From NCBI RefSeq assembly GCF_001270495.1, contig NZ_LGUR01000230.1, positions 248,001-312,000 on the forward strand: 64,000 nt of DNA, written 5' to 3'. The position numbers were made by a program, and so were the translations under genes. Shown here piece by piece: positions 16,191-25,411 of this stretch; the stretch's first letter is position 1; each line of letters starts with the position of its first letter. The stretch is from Streptomyces viridochromogenes (GTDB lineage Bacteria; Actinomycetota; Actinomycetes; Streptomycetales; Streptomycetaceae). Under the pieces are notes generated by a model. The model did not search any database, was not told the origin of the DNA, and worked only from the letters and a program-made list of their open reading frames with translations.

Positions 16191-16724
16191 CTACTGCTCG
16201 GAGCGCCGCAGATCCAACATTTCTGCCAGCGACGTCTTTGCATGTCGCAGATGAGACCTCACGGTCGCCGGGCTGAGGCCCATATGATCCGCCACTTCTC
16301 CTGCACTCAAATCCAACACATACTTCAAGATCAACACGTTACGTTGCTGGACGGGCAAGCGGTTGATACTCTCCAGCAATTCGATGGATTCCATCTTCTG
16401 TTCGAAGATTCCCGGGGCGGTGGTTTCCGACCGATCCACTGCCGGAGCGATGCGTTCCCTGTTACGCGTCCGTTGCTTCTCTTTGGAGAGTTTCCGTTGG
16501 GCAACCGAGTATGCCCAGGCTTTGTGATGCTGCACGTCAGCCCATTCAGCATGAAGGGCGATCATGGTCTCCTGGGCCACATCCTTCGCTAGCTGCGACT
16601 CAGCCCCGACAGTAACGAGAAAGGAAACGAGTTTCGGGAAAAAGCCGCGAAAGAACGCTTCGAACTCGACCCCAAGACCTTCCTGGGGCCGAGTCGAAGC
16701 CGCACTTTCCCTCTTCAGGTTCAA
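16191..16724 (-). CDS. ECF-type sigma factor
   Basis: About 177 residues. Region 2 reads FEAFFRGFFPKLVSFLVTVG with DVAQETMIALHAEWADVQHH and AWAYSVAQRKLSKEK. Region 4 reads INRLPVQQRNVLILKYVLDL and the helix-turn-helix AGEVADHMGLSPATVRSHLR. The best start is TTG 16724, which overlaps the stop codon of the upstream membrane gene in a TTGA arrangement and suggests translational coupling; no ATG or GTG lies closer to the conserved domain. The longer open frame to 16940 runs antisense-like through the membrane gene and is not needed. The overlapping membrane protein may be its regulator, which is inference. Confidence 0.88.
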   Translation of the reverse strand: MNLKRESAASTRPQEGLGVEFEAFFRGFFPKLVSFLVTVGAESQLAKDVAQETMIALHAEWADVQHHKAWAYSVAQRKLSKEKQRTRNRERIAPAVDRSETTAPGIFEQKMESIELLESINRLPVQQRNVLILKYVLDLSAGEVADHMGLSPATVRSHLRHAKTSLAEMLDLRRSEQ

Positions 16725-17137
16725 GACCCCGCTGAGTCGCCGCCGCCCGTAGGGGGCGAAACGTCCCCTCCGCCCGCCGAGCCGCCCCCACCTCCGAGCC
16801 ACTTCTTCAAACGTTCGACGCCCTGACTGGCACCGTCGAGAGCCCGGAGGCTCCGCGCCCTCAGAAACGATCGAGTGGCACTGCTGGCGGACCACGCAAG
16901 ACAGCCAGCCAGTCCGGCAAGGGAAACCACAAGCCCCCATTGCCGACAGGTTGAAAGCACCTCGGGGAGATCAACCATCGTGTCCGACAAGTAGAAGAAG
17001 ACTGCCGCCGCCATGAACCACAGAGTGGAGAACGACACACCACTGCCAGAAGAGGCAGGTTTCAGATTTTCTGCTGCCAAAGGAGGCTCCTCGCCTTCAC
17101 TGTCCCAAAAACTGACAGGACCCTCCGCCGCCCCCAC
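16721..17137 (-). CDS. Small membrane protein coupled to the ECF sigma factor
   Basis: 138 residues. Two hydrophobic helices (about STLWFMAAAVFFYLSD and WGLVVSLAGLAGCLAWSASS) are flanked by an acidic N-terminus and a Gly-rich C-terminal tail. No known domain is recognised. GTG 17137 is the most upstream reasonable start. Its stop overlaps the start of the sigma gene, so both are made from one message. Possible roles are an anti-sigma-like membrane sensor or an unrelated membrane component. It lacks the zinc-binding motif of ZAS anti-sigma factors. Confidence 0.65.
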   Translation of the reverse strand: MGAAEGPVSFWDSEGEEPPLAAENLKPASSGSGVSFSTLWFMAAAVFFYLSDTMVDLPEVLSTCRQWGLVVSLAGLAGCLAWSASSATRSFLRARSLRALDGASQGVERLKKWLGGGGGSAGGGDVSPPTGGGDSAGS

Positions 17138-17292
17138 TCGGGCATTGATTGAAAGCAGCAGAGCGCCTGGACCTTACGGTCACAGCGAGTGAACCACCGA
17201 TCACGGCGGCAGGCAAGAAAGCCGGGACCGTACAAATAGTCTCGACTTAATCGAAATATTCCGAACATAGGGGTTTGCACCCCTTCGTATGC

Positions 17293-17340
17293 GGGACCCG
17301 CCGCCTTCAGCTCTTTGCCCGAGTGGGGACGGCGGGTCCC
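17293..17340. repeat. Inverted repeat with 11-bp arms in the promoter region
   Basis: GGGACCCGCCG and CGGCGGGTCCC flank a 26-nt loop, upstream of the membrane/sigma operon. It could be a terminator for vanished DNA or a control element of the operon. Nothing else is recognisable between 17138 and 17407. Confidence 0.5.
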
Positions 17341-17407
17341 GGTGGGACAGGAAAGCGGCCACGCCTCTTCACCCGTCAGTATGTAGTGGCCCTCAGTAGG
17401 CCAGAAC

Positions 17408-17626
17408 GTGCAAGAGAGTCTCAAGATTTTTTCTGATCCGTCCGTCGACGAATCCTCGCCCCGTGCAGAGCAACCCATCACTCCCACCAACCACCCCATG
17501 CATGCCTGGGCCCTGCACGCCTACCTGCGCTTACGCAACGCCTACCCCCGCCACCGCCACCGTGACGTTCTGGCCGCGCATCGCAAGGAACGCGCCCGCA
17601 TCCGAGGTGAGAAGGGCATCCGCTGA
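17408..17626 (+). CDS. Possible small basic protein, uncertain
   Basis: 72 codons from GTG 17408. The C-terminal half is very basic (LRLRNAYPRHRHRDVLAAHR), while the N-terminal half looks non-conserved. An internal ATG near 17500 would give a 42-residue basic peptide. No clear ribosome site or family is seen. It is followed at once by a hairpin, which gives mild support. Confidence 0.3.
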   Translation: MQESLKIFSDPSVDESSPRAEQPITPTNHPMHAWALHAYLRLRNAYPRHRHRDVLAAHRKERARIRGEKGIR

Positions 17627-17641
17627 GGCGGACGCCCTCTC
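17609..17641 (+). terminator. Hairpin terminator overlapping the small ORF stop
   Basis: GAGAAGGGCATCCGC and GCGGACGCCCTCTC pair around TGAG with one bulge and one mismatch. It separates the small basic ORF from the following gene. Confidence 0.5.
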
Positions 17642-17796
17642 AAAACCGCAGCTCGCTCCGGTTGGAGAACCGATGCATCACAGCACCCTTGAGTTGTGGG
17701 ACAGGACCCCTGACCGGGAGGGGTCACGCTGGCCCCGTGCGACGGTTCACTCACAGACGGATTGCCGATGATGTGCATGGAAAAGGGGGTCACCAG

Positions 17797-19062
17797 ATGG
17801 CGGTGTCCAGGCTGCTGACCGACTCCACCACAAGGGCCAGGCTGGGCCCTGAGCTTCTGGCCGAGCTTCGCGCCAACCTCTGGGCGGTGGACTGTCAGAC
17901 GTGCGGTCGCGGGTTCGGGAGATGGGAGAGGCCGGCGCTGACCGTGCAGGCGACGGCCGACACAGCGGACGCATCGCTGCATCATCGCGGCTGCCGGTCA
18001 CCGCAATGGCTCGAATCTCCGACCAGCGACAGACGCGTCTTCACCGACTTCCCGCATGCCACGTGGCGGGCGAAGCTCGTCCTACTGACGGGCAGCACGC
18101 TGGTGTTCCTGGTCAACCCGTCCTACGAGGTCGCGCAGCTGCGAAGAGACAGTGGGCGTTGGCGCCTGGCCACGCTGGACCGGTTCGCCGCCTACGGGAT
18201 GGGTACCGACCTGTTCGACGGGGTGATCGCTCAGCCGTCGCTGTCGGTCGTGGTTGACGAGGACCGGATGTCCGTTCACATCACTGACAAGGGGGCGGTC
18301 GTTCACAGTTGGCACGTCTCGCCGCTTTCGCCAGGCATTCGGGAAGCGGTGGATGCAAAGGAGTGGCTCACGGTCGGTTTGACCACGTCGCTGGATCTGC
18401 ACCGGCGCATGCCGAGAAATCCGATGGCGAAGCTGATCAAGGCACGGCGGATGCGGCTCGGCGCGGCGAGGACCGTCTACACCCAGCAGGCGCAGCTGCT
18501 GAGCGAAACGGACTTCGGGAAGACGCGGCTCAAGCTGCTCGGCGTGAGCTGTGAAGTGATCTGGAGACAGCTGGGGATCAAGGTCGACGACGACCTGCTG
18601 ATCGCCGCACTGGCGTGCAGCGCCGGAAACAGCGAGATGATCACGCGACTCCGTGACCGCGACAAGCTGGTATCGGCGCTGCTGGTCATCATGCTCTATG
18701 CGGCCGCATCACGGACGGCGTCCGAACAGCCAGCGCACGGCGGTGGGGTTCACGTTATGGCCGCCGATGCGGCCGGAGTGGCCCAATGGTTCGATATAGC
18801 CACGGCCACGGCCGAACTCACCGGCCAGACTGTGATCAGGCTGGCCGCCGAGCCAACAGTCGAGCAGCGCAGGACGGAGTACCTGGCCGACATAGTTGTC
18901 GGCACGCCCGAGCAGTTCCGTGCCGCCTACGCGTTCTACCGGGACGACGACGGGGATTGGGGCCTGCACGAAACCCGCGGCAACCTGGCCATGACCGTCC
19001 TCGAGGTACAGCATCGGGTCGGTGAGCTGATTCGCCGCTACCCCAGAGTCGCCGTCATCTAA
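17797..19062 (+). CDS. Unknown protein with a zinc-ribbon-like start and a SecA-DEAD-like C-terminal segment
   Basis: 421 residues, ATG 17797 preceded by AAAGGGGG. Residues C33-x2-C36 and H63-x2-C66 could form a zinc site. The middle (about 90-250) is unassigned. Residues about 316-380 (GGGVHVMAADAAGVAQWFDI, then EYLADIVVGTPEQFRAAYAF) resemble the SecA nucleotide-binding-fold pattern 'VHV-x-T-x-NDYLA' to 'Y-x-x-DI-x-YGT'. The Walker A motif expected before it is absent: LLVIMLYAAASRT stands in its place. If related, it has lost ATPase activity. It stands alone. The SecA link is my inference and is modest. Confidence 0.6.
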   Translation: MAVSRLLTDSTTRARLGPELLAELRANLWAVDCQTCGRGFGRWERPALTVQATADTADASLHHRGCRSPQWLESPTSDRRVFTDFPHATWRAKLVLLTGSTLVFLVNPSYEVAQLRRDSGRWRLATLDRFAAYGMGTDLFDGVIAQPSLSVVVDEDRMSVHITDKGAVVHSWHVSPLSPGIREAVDAKEWLTVGLTTSLDLHRRMPRNPMAKLIKARRMRLGAARTVYTQQAQLLSETDFGKTRLKLLGVSCEVIWRQLGIKVDDDLLIAALACSAGNSEMITRLRDRDKLVSALLVIMLYAAASRTASEQPAHGGGVHVMAADAAGVAQWFDIATATAELTGQTVIRLAAEPTVEQRRTEYLADIVVGTPEQFRAAYAFYRDDDGDWGLHETRGNLAMTVLEVQHRVGELIRRYPRVAVI

Positions 19063-19722
19063 AGCTGTGTGCGGACAGACACGCTGGGTCCCTGATCGAT
19101 CAGCCTGCGCAGGCGGAGAGGCTCTACCACCGCGCTTCCAGCAATCGGATCGGACCTCACCGCACATCCAGCCACGACTACCAATACGGCGAACCCATGT
19201 GCCCACAGCACCAGACGGCACACGCTCTTCCGTAAGCATCACGCAACCGCGGTCACAACCGAGTGGGACGCTCGGTCACAGATACGCGCCGGTCACGTCC
19301 GTCTGCCCCTGTGCGGCTGTGGGTTTCCAACCTCGCCCTGCTCACCGCTACCCAAATTCAGCACCGAGCTCGCCCAACTCCAGGCCGGTGAGCATTGACC
19401 CGTGCACGCGGAGACCGACGAGGGTCCGTCCAGCGTGGCGTCGGGACAGCTCCAGCGGCGCACACACTCCCCGAAGCCGAGGACCACACTCATTGGGGAC
19501 CCGGCTTACCCTTCTGGGGTTTCGAGCGGGAATGATGCGGTTGCGGGACGCGGAAAGGGACCTTGCTCCCCCGCACCGGGGCCGTGTGGACGGCCGCCAG
19601 GCTGCCGAACGTCAACCTGCCGCACTATGCGGCGCGTTGACGAGGCTCATCGGGCCAGGAAACCGGCCGAGGGCGCTAGCATCTGGGCCAGCTTTGCCTA
19701 CCGAGAGAGTGGTCCCCTCACG
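19063..19722 (+). other. Intergenic region without a recognised gene
   Basis: About 660 bp. Open frames on the plus strand are rich in Pro/Ser/Arg with no ribosome sites. No repeats or RNA genes are seen. It contains the promoter of the next gene at its right end. Confidence 0.4.
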
Positions 19723-20148
19723 ATGGCCGACGACGCTCTGCTGTTTGTACTACCGGATGATCAGCCACGGCTGGGAGCCGCCCTGGCCGCGGTGGGTGAG
19801 CTGAAGTGCGTGGAGACACCCGCGGTCCGCGGTTGGCTGCACGCGCACGGGATCCCCGCTTCCTCCGAGCGAGTCAGGATTGTCCCGGCGGGATCCGAGG
19901 TGTTGGTTCCCGACGATGCGGAGCGCCTGCCGGTTCCCCTGAGCGAGGAGGAGACGGTGCGGGTGGAGCAGGCGTGCGCGCCCAGGTCCGTCACGGACGT
20001 GGAGACCGAGTTGCTCGGCTTCCGGGACACGACCCAGGACTGGGAGGCCCTGGTGCACCGTGCGGTCACTGAAGGGATTCCCGCGCCGCGCATCGTGCAG
20101 CTCACCGGCCTGGATCCGCAGGCCGTTGCGCGGGCTCTGGCTGACTGA
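19723..20148 (+). CDS. Hypothetical protein
   Basis: 141 residues starting MADDALLFVLPDDQPRLGAA. It is acidic and mostly helical. The C-terminal 35 residues (HRAVTEGIPAPRIVQLTGLD, then PQAVARAL) look like a small helix-turn-helix of the type that reads DNA or packs against another protein. No family is recognised. Start ATG 19723 is chosen where codon bias begins. The frame is open far upstream but with non-coding composition. Confidence 0.6.
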   Translation: MADDALLFVLPDDQPRLGAALAAVGELKCVETPAVRGWLHAHGIPASSERVRIVPAGSEVLVPDDAERLPVPLSEEETVRVEQACAPRSVTDVETELLGFRDTTQDWEALVHRAVTEGIPAPRIVQLTGLDPQAVARALAD

Positions 20149-20254
20149 ACTGCCGCCTGCGGTATGGCTGCTGTCAGCGACAGGCGCTGGAGGTTCCGCT
20201 TCCGTGGCCGGACGGCGCTGCGGTCAACAGCGCCTGGCAGGGTAAGCGGAGTCC

Positions 20255-21778
20255 ATGAACGCTCTCGCGAGGCGCCGCATCCGCCAACTCCTAGGCTCCG
20301 CAGACCTGTCCGTGTTCCACCAGGTGGCGTCCCGCTCCTGGCCCGTCGCGGAACCCGTGCTCCCGCGGTTGAGCCGCAGCGCGAACCACGGACTGCTGTG
20401 GTGCGCCACCGCGGTCGGCATCTGGGCCTTAGGCGGAGCACGCGGCAGACGCGCCGCAGTACGCGGCATGGCCTCGCTCGCATTGGCGTCGGCCACCGTC
20501 AACACGCTGGGCAAGGGCGCGATACGGCGCTCCCGGCCCCTGCTCACCTCGGTACCGGTGGTCCGGCATCTCCCCCGTCGGCCGGTCACGAGTTCCTTCC
20601 CGTCCGGGCATGCCGCCTCGGCGGCGGCTTTCGCCACCGGGGTTGCTCTGGAGGCGCGGGGCTGGGGCGCGTTTCTGGCGCCGGTCGCGGCCTCGGTAGC
20701 CTTCTCCCGTGTCTACACGGGGGTGCACTATCCCAGCGACGTGCTGGTCGGTGCGGCGCTGGGCGTGGGCGCCGCATGCGCGGTGCGCGGCCTGGTGCCG
20801 TCCCGCGCCCAGATGCCGCCGCCGGCCCGGTCCTGCGCTGAGGCGCCCGCACTGCCGGACGGCGACGGCCTGATCCTGGTGGTTAACCCCTCCTCCGGCG
20901 TCCAGCCCCAGCTGGTGGATCCTGTCCGTCAGGTGAAGAGCGCACTGCCGCGCGCCGAGGTGGTGCTGTACGAAGAGGAGGACGGCCCATTTGCCAAGGT
21001 CCTGGCCAAGGCGGCTCAGGAAGCCGCCCAGCGCGGTGGGGTGCTGGGGGTGTGCGGAGGTGACGGCACGGTGAACGCCGCCGTGAGGCCCGCTCTGCAG
21101 CACCGGGTGCCGCTGATGGTGCTGCCGGGCGGCACGTTCAACCACTTCGCGGCCGACCTCGGCGTCGACACTGTCGCCGACGCGGTGGCCGCCGTCACAG
21201 AGGGCAGCGCGGTCCGGGCGGACGTCGGCCGTATCCAGCCCCTGACCGTCATCGGCGAGGACGGTACGACCCGGACCGAGCCGGCGTACTTCCTCAACAC
21301 CTTCAGCCTGGGCGCATACCCCGACCTGGTCCGCATCCGGGAACAGTGGTCCCCGCGGATCGGCGGTCCAGCCGCCACACTGCTCGGCGTGGCCCGGATC
21401 GTTCGCACCGGCCGTCCGTTGCGGGCGAGGGTGAACGGACAAAGCCGCTCGATGTGGCTGCTGTTCGCGGGCAACGGCGCCTACCGCAGCATCGGCATCG
21501 CCCCGGCCCGCCGACACGACCTGGCCGACGGCCTGCTCGACATCCGCATCGCGCGCGCCGGCCGCCTCGCGCGCACCCGTCTGCTGGTCGCGGCCCTCGC
21601 CGGGCAACTCGCCAGGACCCGGCTGTACGCCGCTGCTCGGCCGCGCCGGATGCGGATCTCCGGCCTTCCCTCGGGTACGCAGATGGCCTACGACGGTGAG
21701 ATCGCCCCCGCCCCCACGGCGTTCCTCGTCGACAAGCTCCCCGAGGCACTCACCGTGTACCGGCCGACCGTTGGCTGA
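20255..21778 (+). CDS. PAP2 phosphatase - diacylglycerol kinase fusion protein
   Basis: 507 residues with two enzyme modules. Residues 1-185 are a PAP2-type membrane phosphatase: K87 to RRSRP (91-95), PSGH (116-119) and SRVYTGVHYPSD (151-162, catalytic H158). Residues about 205-507 are a DAGK/sphingosine-kinase catalytic domain with VNPSSG, the nucleotide motif GGDGTVN (268-274) and PGGTFNHFA (291-299). The pair would remove and add phosphate on lipid head groups at the inner membrane face. Such fusions are common in actinobacteria. GCGGAG precedes ATG 20255. The gene stands alone and is intact. Confidence 0.93.
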   Translation: MNALARRRIRQLLGSADLSVFHQVASRSWPVAEPVLPRLSRSANHGLLWCATAVGIWALGGARGRRAAVRGMASLALASATVNTLGKGAIRRSRPLLTSVPVVRHLPRRPVTSSFPSGHAASAAAFATGVALEARGWGAFLAPVAASVAFSRVYTGVHYPSDVLVGAALGVGAACAVRGLVPSRAQMPPPARSCAEAPALPDGDGLILVVNPSSGVQPQLVDPVRQVKSALPRAEVVLYEEEDGPFAKVLAKAAQEAAQRGGVLGVCGGDGTVNAAVRPALQHRVPLMVLPGGTFNHFAADLGVDTVADAVAAVTEGSAVRADVGRIQPLTVIGEDGTTRTEPAYFLNTFSLGAYPDLVRIREQWSPRIGGPAATLLGVARIVRTGRPLRARVNGQSRSMWLLFAGNGAYRSIGIAPARRHDLADGLLDIRIARAGRLARTRLLVAALAGQLARTRLYAAARPRRMRISGLPSGTQMAYDGEIAPAPTAFLVDKLPEALTVYRPTVG

Positions 21779-21928
21779 ACAACGCCCTGGCGCCGGGCCG
21801 CTCGGTGGCCCATGTGAAGCACCGGATACCGAGCCGAGCCTTGGCACCTTGGGGTCGTGCACGGCCCAGGCCCGCCTGGGCCAGCCGAAGCTGGACGAGA
21901 ATGCTGCGCAGCAGCGCGTCGTCAGGTC

Positions 21929-22426
21929 TCACGCCGGTGCGCCGGCGTGAACCATGCGGCGCACGTTGTCGACTGCGCCGCATCCCGCCCTCAACAACTC
22001 GCCGCGTGCCGTGGCGAAGCCGGCCGTGAGTTCCTCCCGGCAACGCTGGGTGAGCCTTTCGCAGGCCCTGTTGAGGAGGCTTCGTTCCTCCTCGTCGATA
22101 TGGCGAGAGGTGACTGCGGCCAGTTGCTTCAGCCTCCAGTCCCACTCGGCGGAACCGATCTCGGGCACCTCCAGGAGAGCAAGAAGGACCCTGGCGACTT
22201 CCTGGTGCTCCTCCTGAGCGTGGTCGACGGTGTCGGTGTCCTCGCACTGCGCGAGCAACGAATAGACCGTGCTCTCCTCTGCTTCGCCGTGCGCGATCAC
22301 CAGGTGGGCGAACTCCTGCAGCGCAGCCTGGCGGTCGCCCTCAACTCTGCGCATCATGCGGAGCAGGTCTTCCAACGTGCGGTGATCATCGAGGATCAGC
22401 TCGACGACATCCTGGGACGGGGTCAT
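21929..22426 (-). CDS. Hemerythrin-like HHE domain protein
   Basis: 165 residues. The four-helix HHE pattern is visible: LILDDHRTLEDLLRMM (H15), EFAHLVIAHGEAEESTVYSL (H46, E50), DHAQEEHQEVARVLLALL, and TSRHIDEEERSLL. These residues would hold a di-iron centre that binds oxygen or senses oxidative and nitrosative conditions. GGAGGCG just before ATG 22426 fixes the start. The last third (from about 120) is a helical tail. It is not in an operon. Confidence 0.9.
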   Translation of the reverse strand: MTPSQDVVELILDDHRTLEDLLRMMRRVEGDRQAALQEFAHLVIAHGEAEESTVYSLLAQCEDTDTVDHAQEEHQEVARVLLALLEVPEIGSAEWDWRLKQLAAVTSRHIDEEERSLLNRACERLTQRCREELTAGFATARGELLRAGCGAVDNVRRMVHAGAPA

Positions 22427-23018
22427 GATAGACGCCTCCTGCCTGGAGTTGGTTGGACCGCTGTTACCCCATCCCTCGGCGTACCAACGCCTGCACCCCC
22501 CGTATGGGTCAAGCCCACCGGTCAGGGCTAGTTCGGCGCAGTTTTCCTCCGGCCCCTGCCGTACCGCGTCTCCCGAAGGGAGCAGTCCGGACTCAGGAGA
22601 GGCAGCGCCGCCGGGTCGCCATTCGGCAGCTTGTATGAGGAGGTAAGCCGCCGGAACGTCACCCCGGTCAGCGGGCACCAGCCAGCCCACGACGCGCTCC
22701 CAGCATGGGGGCGCCCTGGCTACACAGACCTGATCCTGGAAAGGTCGAGGACCTGCACGCCCTCAATCCCCTCCTCGCCGCCCTCTCAGGGGGCGGTTCG
22801 TAAGTCTGAGCGTCTTCAATTATCCCTCGACGGAGTGCGGCTTCGTCATTTGCGTCAAGGCCACGCTCGCACCATTCGGGGTCGGCCAGTCCGGCCATGG
22901 GTTCGGGACACGGCATCCGACTGGGCTCGGCAGGTGCTTCTCACCGCAATCAGCTCCTTGACCACGTCACGGTGGTGCGTAGCCGCCAGGAACCATGTGC
23001 TCACGAGCCCCGTCCGGG
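22427..23018 (+). other. Intergenic region without a recognised gene
   Basis: About 590 bp between two minus-strand genes. No open frame with a ribosome site or motif is convincing. The left part holds the promoter of the hemerythrin gene. Confidence 0.4.
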
Positions 23019-24314
23019 TCATTGACCTTCCGACTCCGGCTTCAGCAGTTGCGCCATGGCCTTCAGCACGGTTCCGCTGGGAGCGTGAGCAAGCCCATAC
23101 CGCTCCTTCATCTGCCGCACTTCGGTCGGGGTCGGCTCGTTCTTCTGGGCGCCCTCCGGCCCAATCAGGGCCTTGAGTTCCGGTCCGTAGGCGGATTCGC
23201 CCGGAGGTTCGGTCAGAACCCACCAGAGCGTGGCGTAGTACGGAGCCCTGGTGTTCTCCAAGAGGGCGTTGCTGTGGGTGATGCGTGACTGGAAGCGGAT
23301 GGTGTGGACGCCCTTGGCGACCCACGGCGGTGCCACGTGTTCGGAGCAGCACTTGTACTTCTTGGTCCAGGAGCTGCGACCGGAGCGGACGAAGTCGTCG
23401 ATGATCTTCACCCGGTCCCTTCGTACGTAGGTGACGTTCGCGGTGGCCCCCAACGCCTCGAAATCCGCTCCGGCCGGGAACTGGACGATCTTCTCGGTTA
23501 GAACCTCCGCGCCGGGCTCCAGCACGTGCACCGGCCCCGACCTGCTGATGAACTGGCCCTGTGCGAGGAGTTCGTAGCCCTTCTGCTTGACGTTCGTATA
23601 CCGCATGAAGTCCCGCTGCCCACTGCCGAAGTCATGGAACCAATCCGACGGCTTTCTCGGGGTCGGGACGAACGATGCCCTTCGCCCGCTCACTTGGTAG
23701 AGGGACCCAAGGACGTACACGCCTACCTGTCCCGTGTTGCGGGTGCGCAGGCGCACCGGCACGCTGACACCCCCGGCGGCCACAGTCGCTTTGCCGAACT
23801 CAACCGAGTTCGTGAGCATGGCCTTCGAGGTGTACGGCTGGTAGATCTGCGTGTACGTGAAGTTAGCGACGGCGAGGACGCCCGTGATGATCACACCCAC
23901 CGCGATGCCCTCGGCATGGGGGATGCGGCTCCACACCTTCAGGCGGTGGAGCTCCCACAGAGCCCAGAGCGACCACGGAAGCAGCAGCGCCCAGACCCAG
24001 AGGTAGTGCGTGTAGCTCCAGCCGTCCAGTTGAAGGATGAGCAGAACCACGTTCACCAGCAGGGAGACCAGAACACCCACGAGGACGACCACGGCGGAAA
24101 TGTTCGCCGGGTCTGACTTCCGGAGGATGTTCAGAGCGACGGCGGCCGCAACTTCCAGTAGTGCTCCCGCGAGGAAAATGACACCGTTGAGCCTTCCCGC
24201 ATACGTCAGGGCGTTCGACACGTCCGCCAGCCCGAACACGCCCAGTTCGATCGCGGTCGCACAGAGGCCCGCAGCCAGCAGAAGCCACCGGGCTTTGACT
24301 TCCCACCATCCCAT
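23019..24314 (-). CDS. Membrane protein with large extracytoplasmic domain, unknown function
   Basis: 431 residues from ATG 24314 (MGWWEVKARWLLLAAGLCAT). Four or five hydrophobic helices occupy the first 155 residues, including ISAVVVLVGVLVSLLVNVVL and YTHYLWVWALLLPWSLWALW. One more (GIAVGVIITGVLAVANFTYT) lies just before a roughly 270-residue hydrophilic domain. That domain is probably beta-rich (VPVRLRTRNTGQVGVYVLGS) and ends with a charged helical tail. No catalytic motif or known family is seen. Longer starts up to 24392 exist but lack a ribosome site. Confidence 0.75.
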   Translation of the reverse strand: MGWWEVKARWLLLAAGLCATAIELGVFGLADVSNALTYAGRLNGVIFLAGALLEVAAAVALNILRKSDPANISAVVVLVGVLVSLLVNVVLLILQLDGWSYTHYLWVWALLLPWSLWALWELHRLKVWSRIPHAEGIAVGVIITGVLAVANFTYTQIYQPYTSKAMLTNSVEFGKATVAAGGVSVPVRLRTRNTGQVGVYVLGSLYQVSGRRASFVPTPRKPSDWFHDFGSGQRDFMRYTNVKQKGYELLAQGQFISRSGPVHVLEPGAEVLTEKIVQFPAGADFEALGATANVTYVRRDRVKIIDDFVRSGRSSWTKKYKCCSEHVAPPWVAKGVHTIRFQSRITHSNALLENTRAPYYATLWWVLTEPPGESAYGPELKALIGPEGAQKNEPTPTEVRQMKERYGLAHAPSGTVLKAMAQLLKPESEGQ

Positions 24315-24639
24315 GCACACAGAGTGATGGATGCGGCACGGGGCTGCGTCCGTCGCCCCGTGCCATTCGGGTGATTCGCGAAGCGGATCCATAACCCAAC
24401 GGGGCCGTTACATGCGAATTCCCGCTGCGCTATTGCCCCTCCCCGCTGGCTCTTTGACCAGTTGGCGTCGGTAGCGGCGATGGTCTACGAGTTCCCTCAG
24501 ACGTTTATGGCTGAAGCGTGCGGTCTCTTGCGCCCGGGCGACACAGCGCCACGCGCATCGCAGATTCGGGGCCAGCCCCGCTCACATATGGGTTGAGCAA
24601 CGCGGGGCTCTCCGTGCCAGGATGCACGCCTCCAGCGGC

Positions 24640-24830
24640 GAAGACAGAGACGCTCAAAGACTCACGAACCGCCCTCTCAGAGCGTCAGCGCCAGATCCTC
24701 GTCCTCCGCTTTGCCACCGACATGACGCAAAGCGCCATCGGCAAGGAACTCGGGATCTCCCAGATGCACGTCTCGCGCATCCTGAACCGGACCCTGAACG
24801 AGCTACGGCAGAAAGTCGCCACGCCACGAC
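24640..24830 (+). pseudogene. Sigma factor region-4 fragment (SigB/F/WhiG type)
   Basis: The frame reads TALSERQRQILVLRFATDMT, QSAIGKELGISQMHVSRILN and RTLNELRQKV, the complete region 4 of a sigma factor like the one at 10783-11631. Regions 2 and 3 are missing and the upstream frame is non-homologous, so it is a truncated copy. It ends as shadow sequence over the chimera gene on the other strand. Confidence 0.7.
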
Positions 24831-24893
24831 AGGGCCCCGCAGACAGACCCGGTGCGCCGCCAACCGATGGCTCACACAACGCGTCCACGCCCG

Positions 24894-25286
24894 TCAGCGT
24901 GTGGGGAGACGCACGACGCTCACGAAGAACTCGTCGATCTGCCGGACGGCGGCGATGAACTGGTCCAGGTCGACCGGCTTGGTGACGTAGGCGTTGGCGT
25001 GCAACTTGTAGCTGCGCAGGATGTCCTCCTCGGCCGAGGAGGTGGTCAGGATGACCACGGGAATGTGGGACAGGTCGGAATCGGTCTTGATGCGTTCCAG
25101 AACCTGCCGTCCGTCGTACTTGGGCAGGTTGAGGTCGAGGAGAATCAGGTCGGTCCGGCCCTGGTAGAGGATCGCGTTCACGATCTCCCGTATCGCAAGA
25201 GCGCCCTGGTGGCCGCTGACCGAGCGGTGCCGGTCCTTCCACGCGGTGATCACCGGTTCGATCAACGACCACTGTTCGTCCGACAA
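24894..25286 (-). pseudogene. Chimera: IS5 transposase N-terminus fused in frame to a response-regulator receiver domain
   Basis: Residues 1-45 (SDEQWSLIEPVITAWKDRHR, IREIVNAILYQGRT) are the start of an IS5-family transposase. From residue 46 the sequence becomes DLILLDLNLPKYDGRQVLER, PVVILTTSSAEEDI and HANAYVTKPVDLDQF, the second part of an Rcp1-like receiver domain. The phospho-acceptor would be D51 and the conserved Lys lies in VTKP. Strand 1, with the acidic metal-binding pair, is lost, so signalling is unlikely. The junction is near 25,151. Upstream, an extra G after ATG (ATGGACG) puts the usual transposase start out of frame, so translation would need the TTG at 25286. Confidence 0.75.
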
Positions 25287-25411
25287 GTCGCTCGGATACG
25301 GTTTCGTCCATTCACCTCATCGCATCAACAGATCAGCGGCCTCGGACCGGCGGATTCCGCCCGCACCCACACCGTCAGGTGAGAGCCTTTCAAACACTCA
25401 GGAACCGCCCT

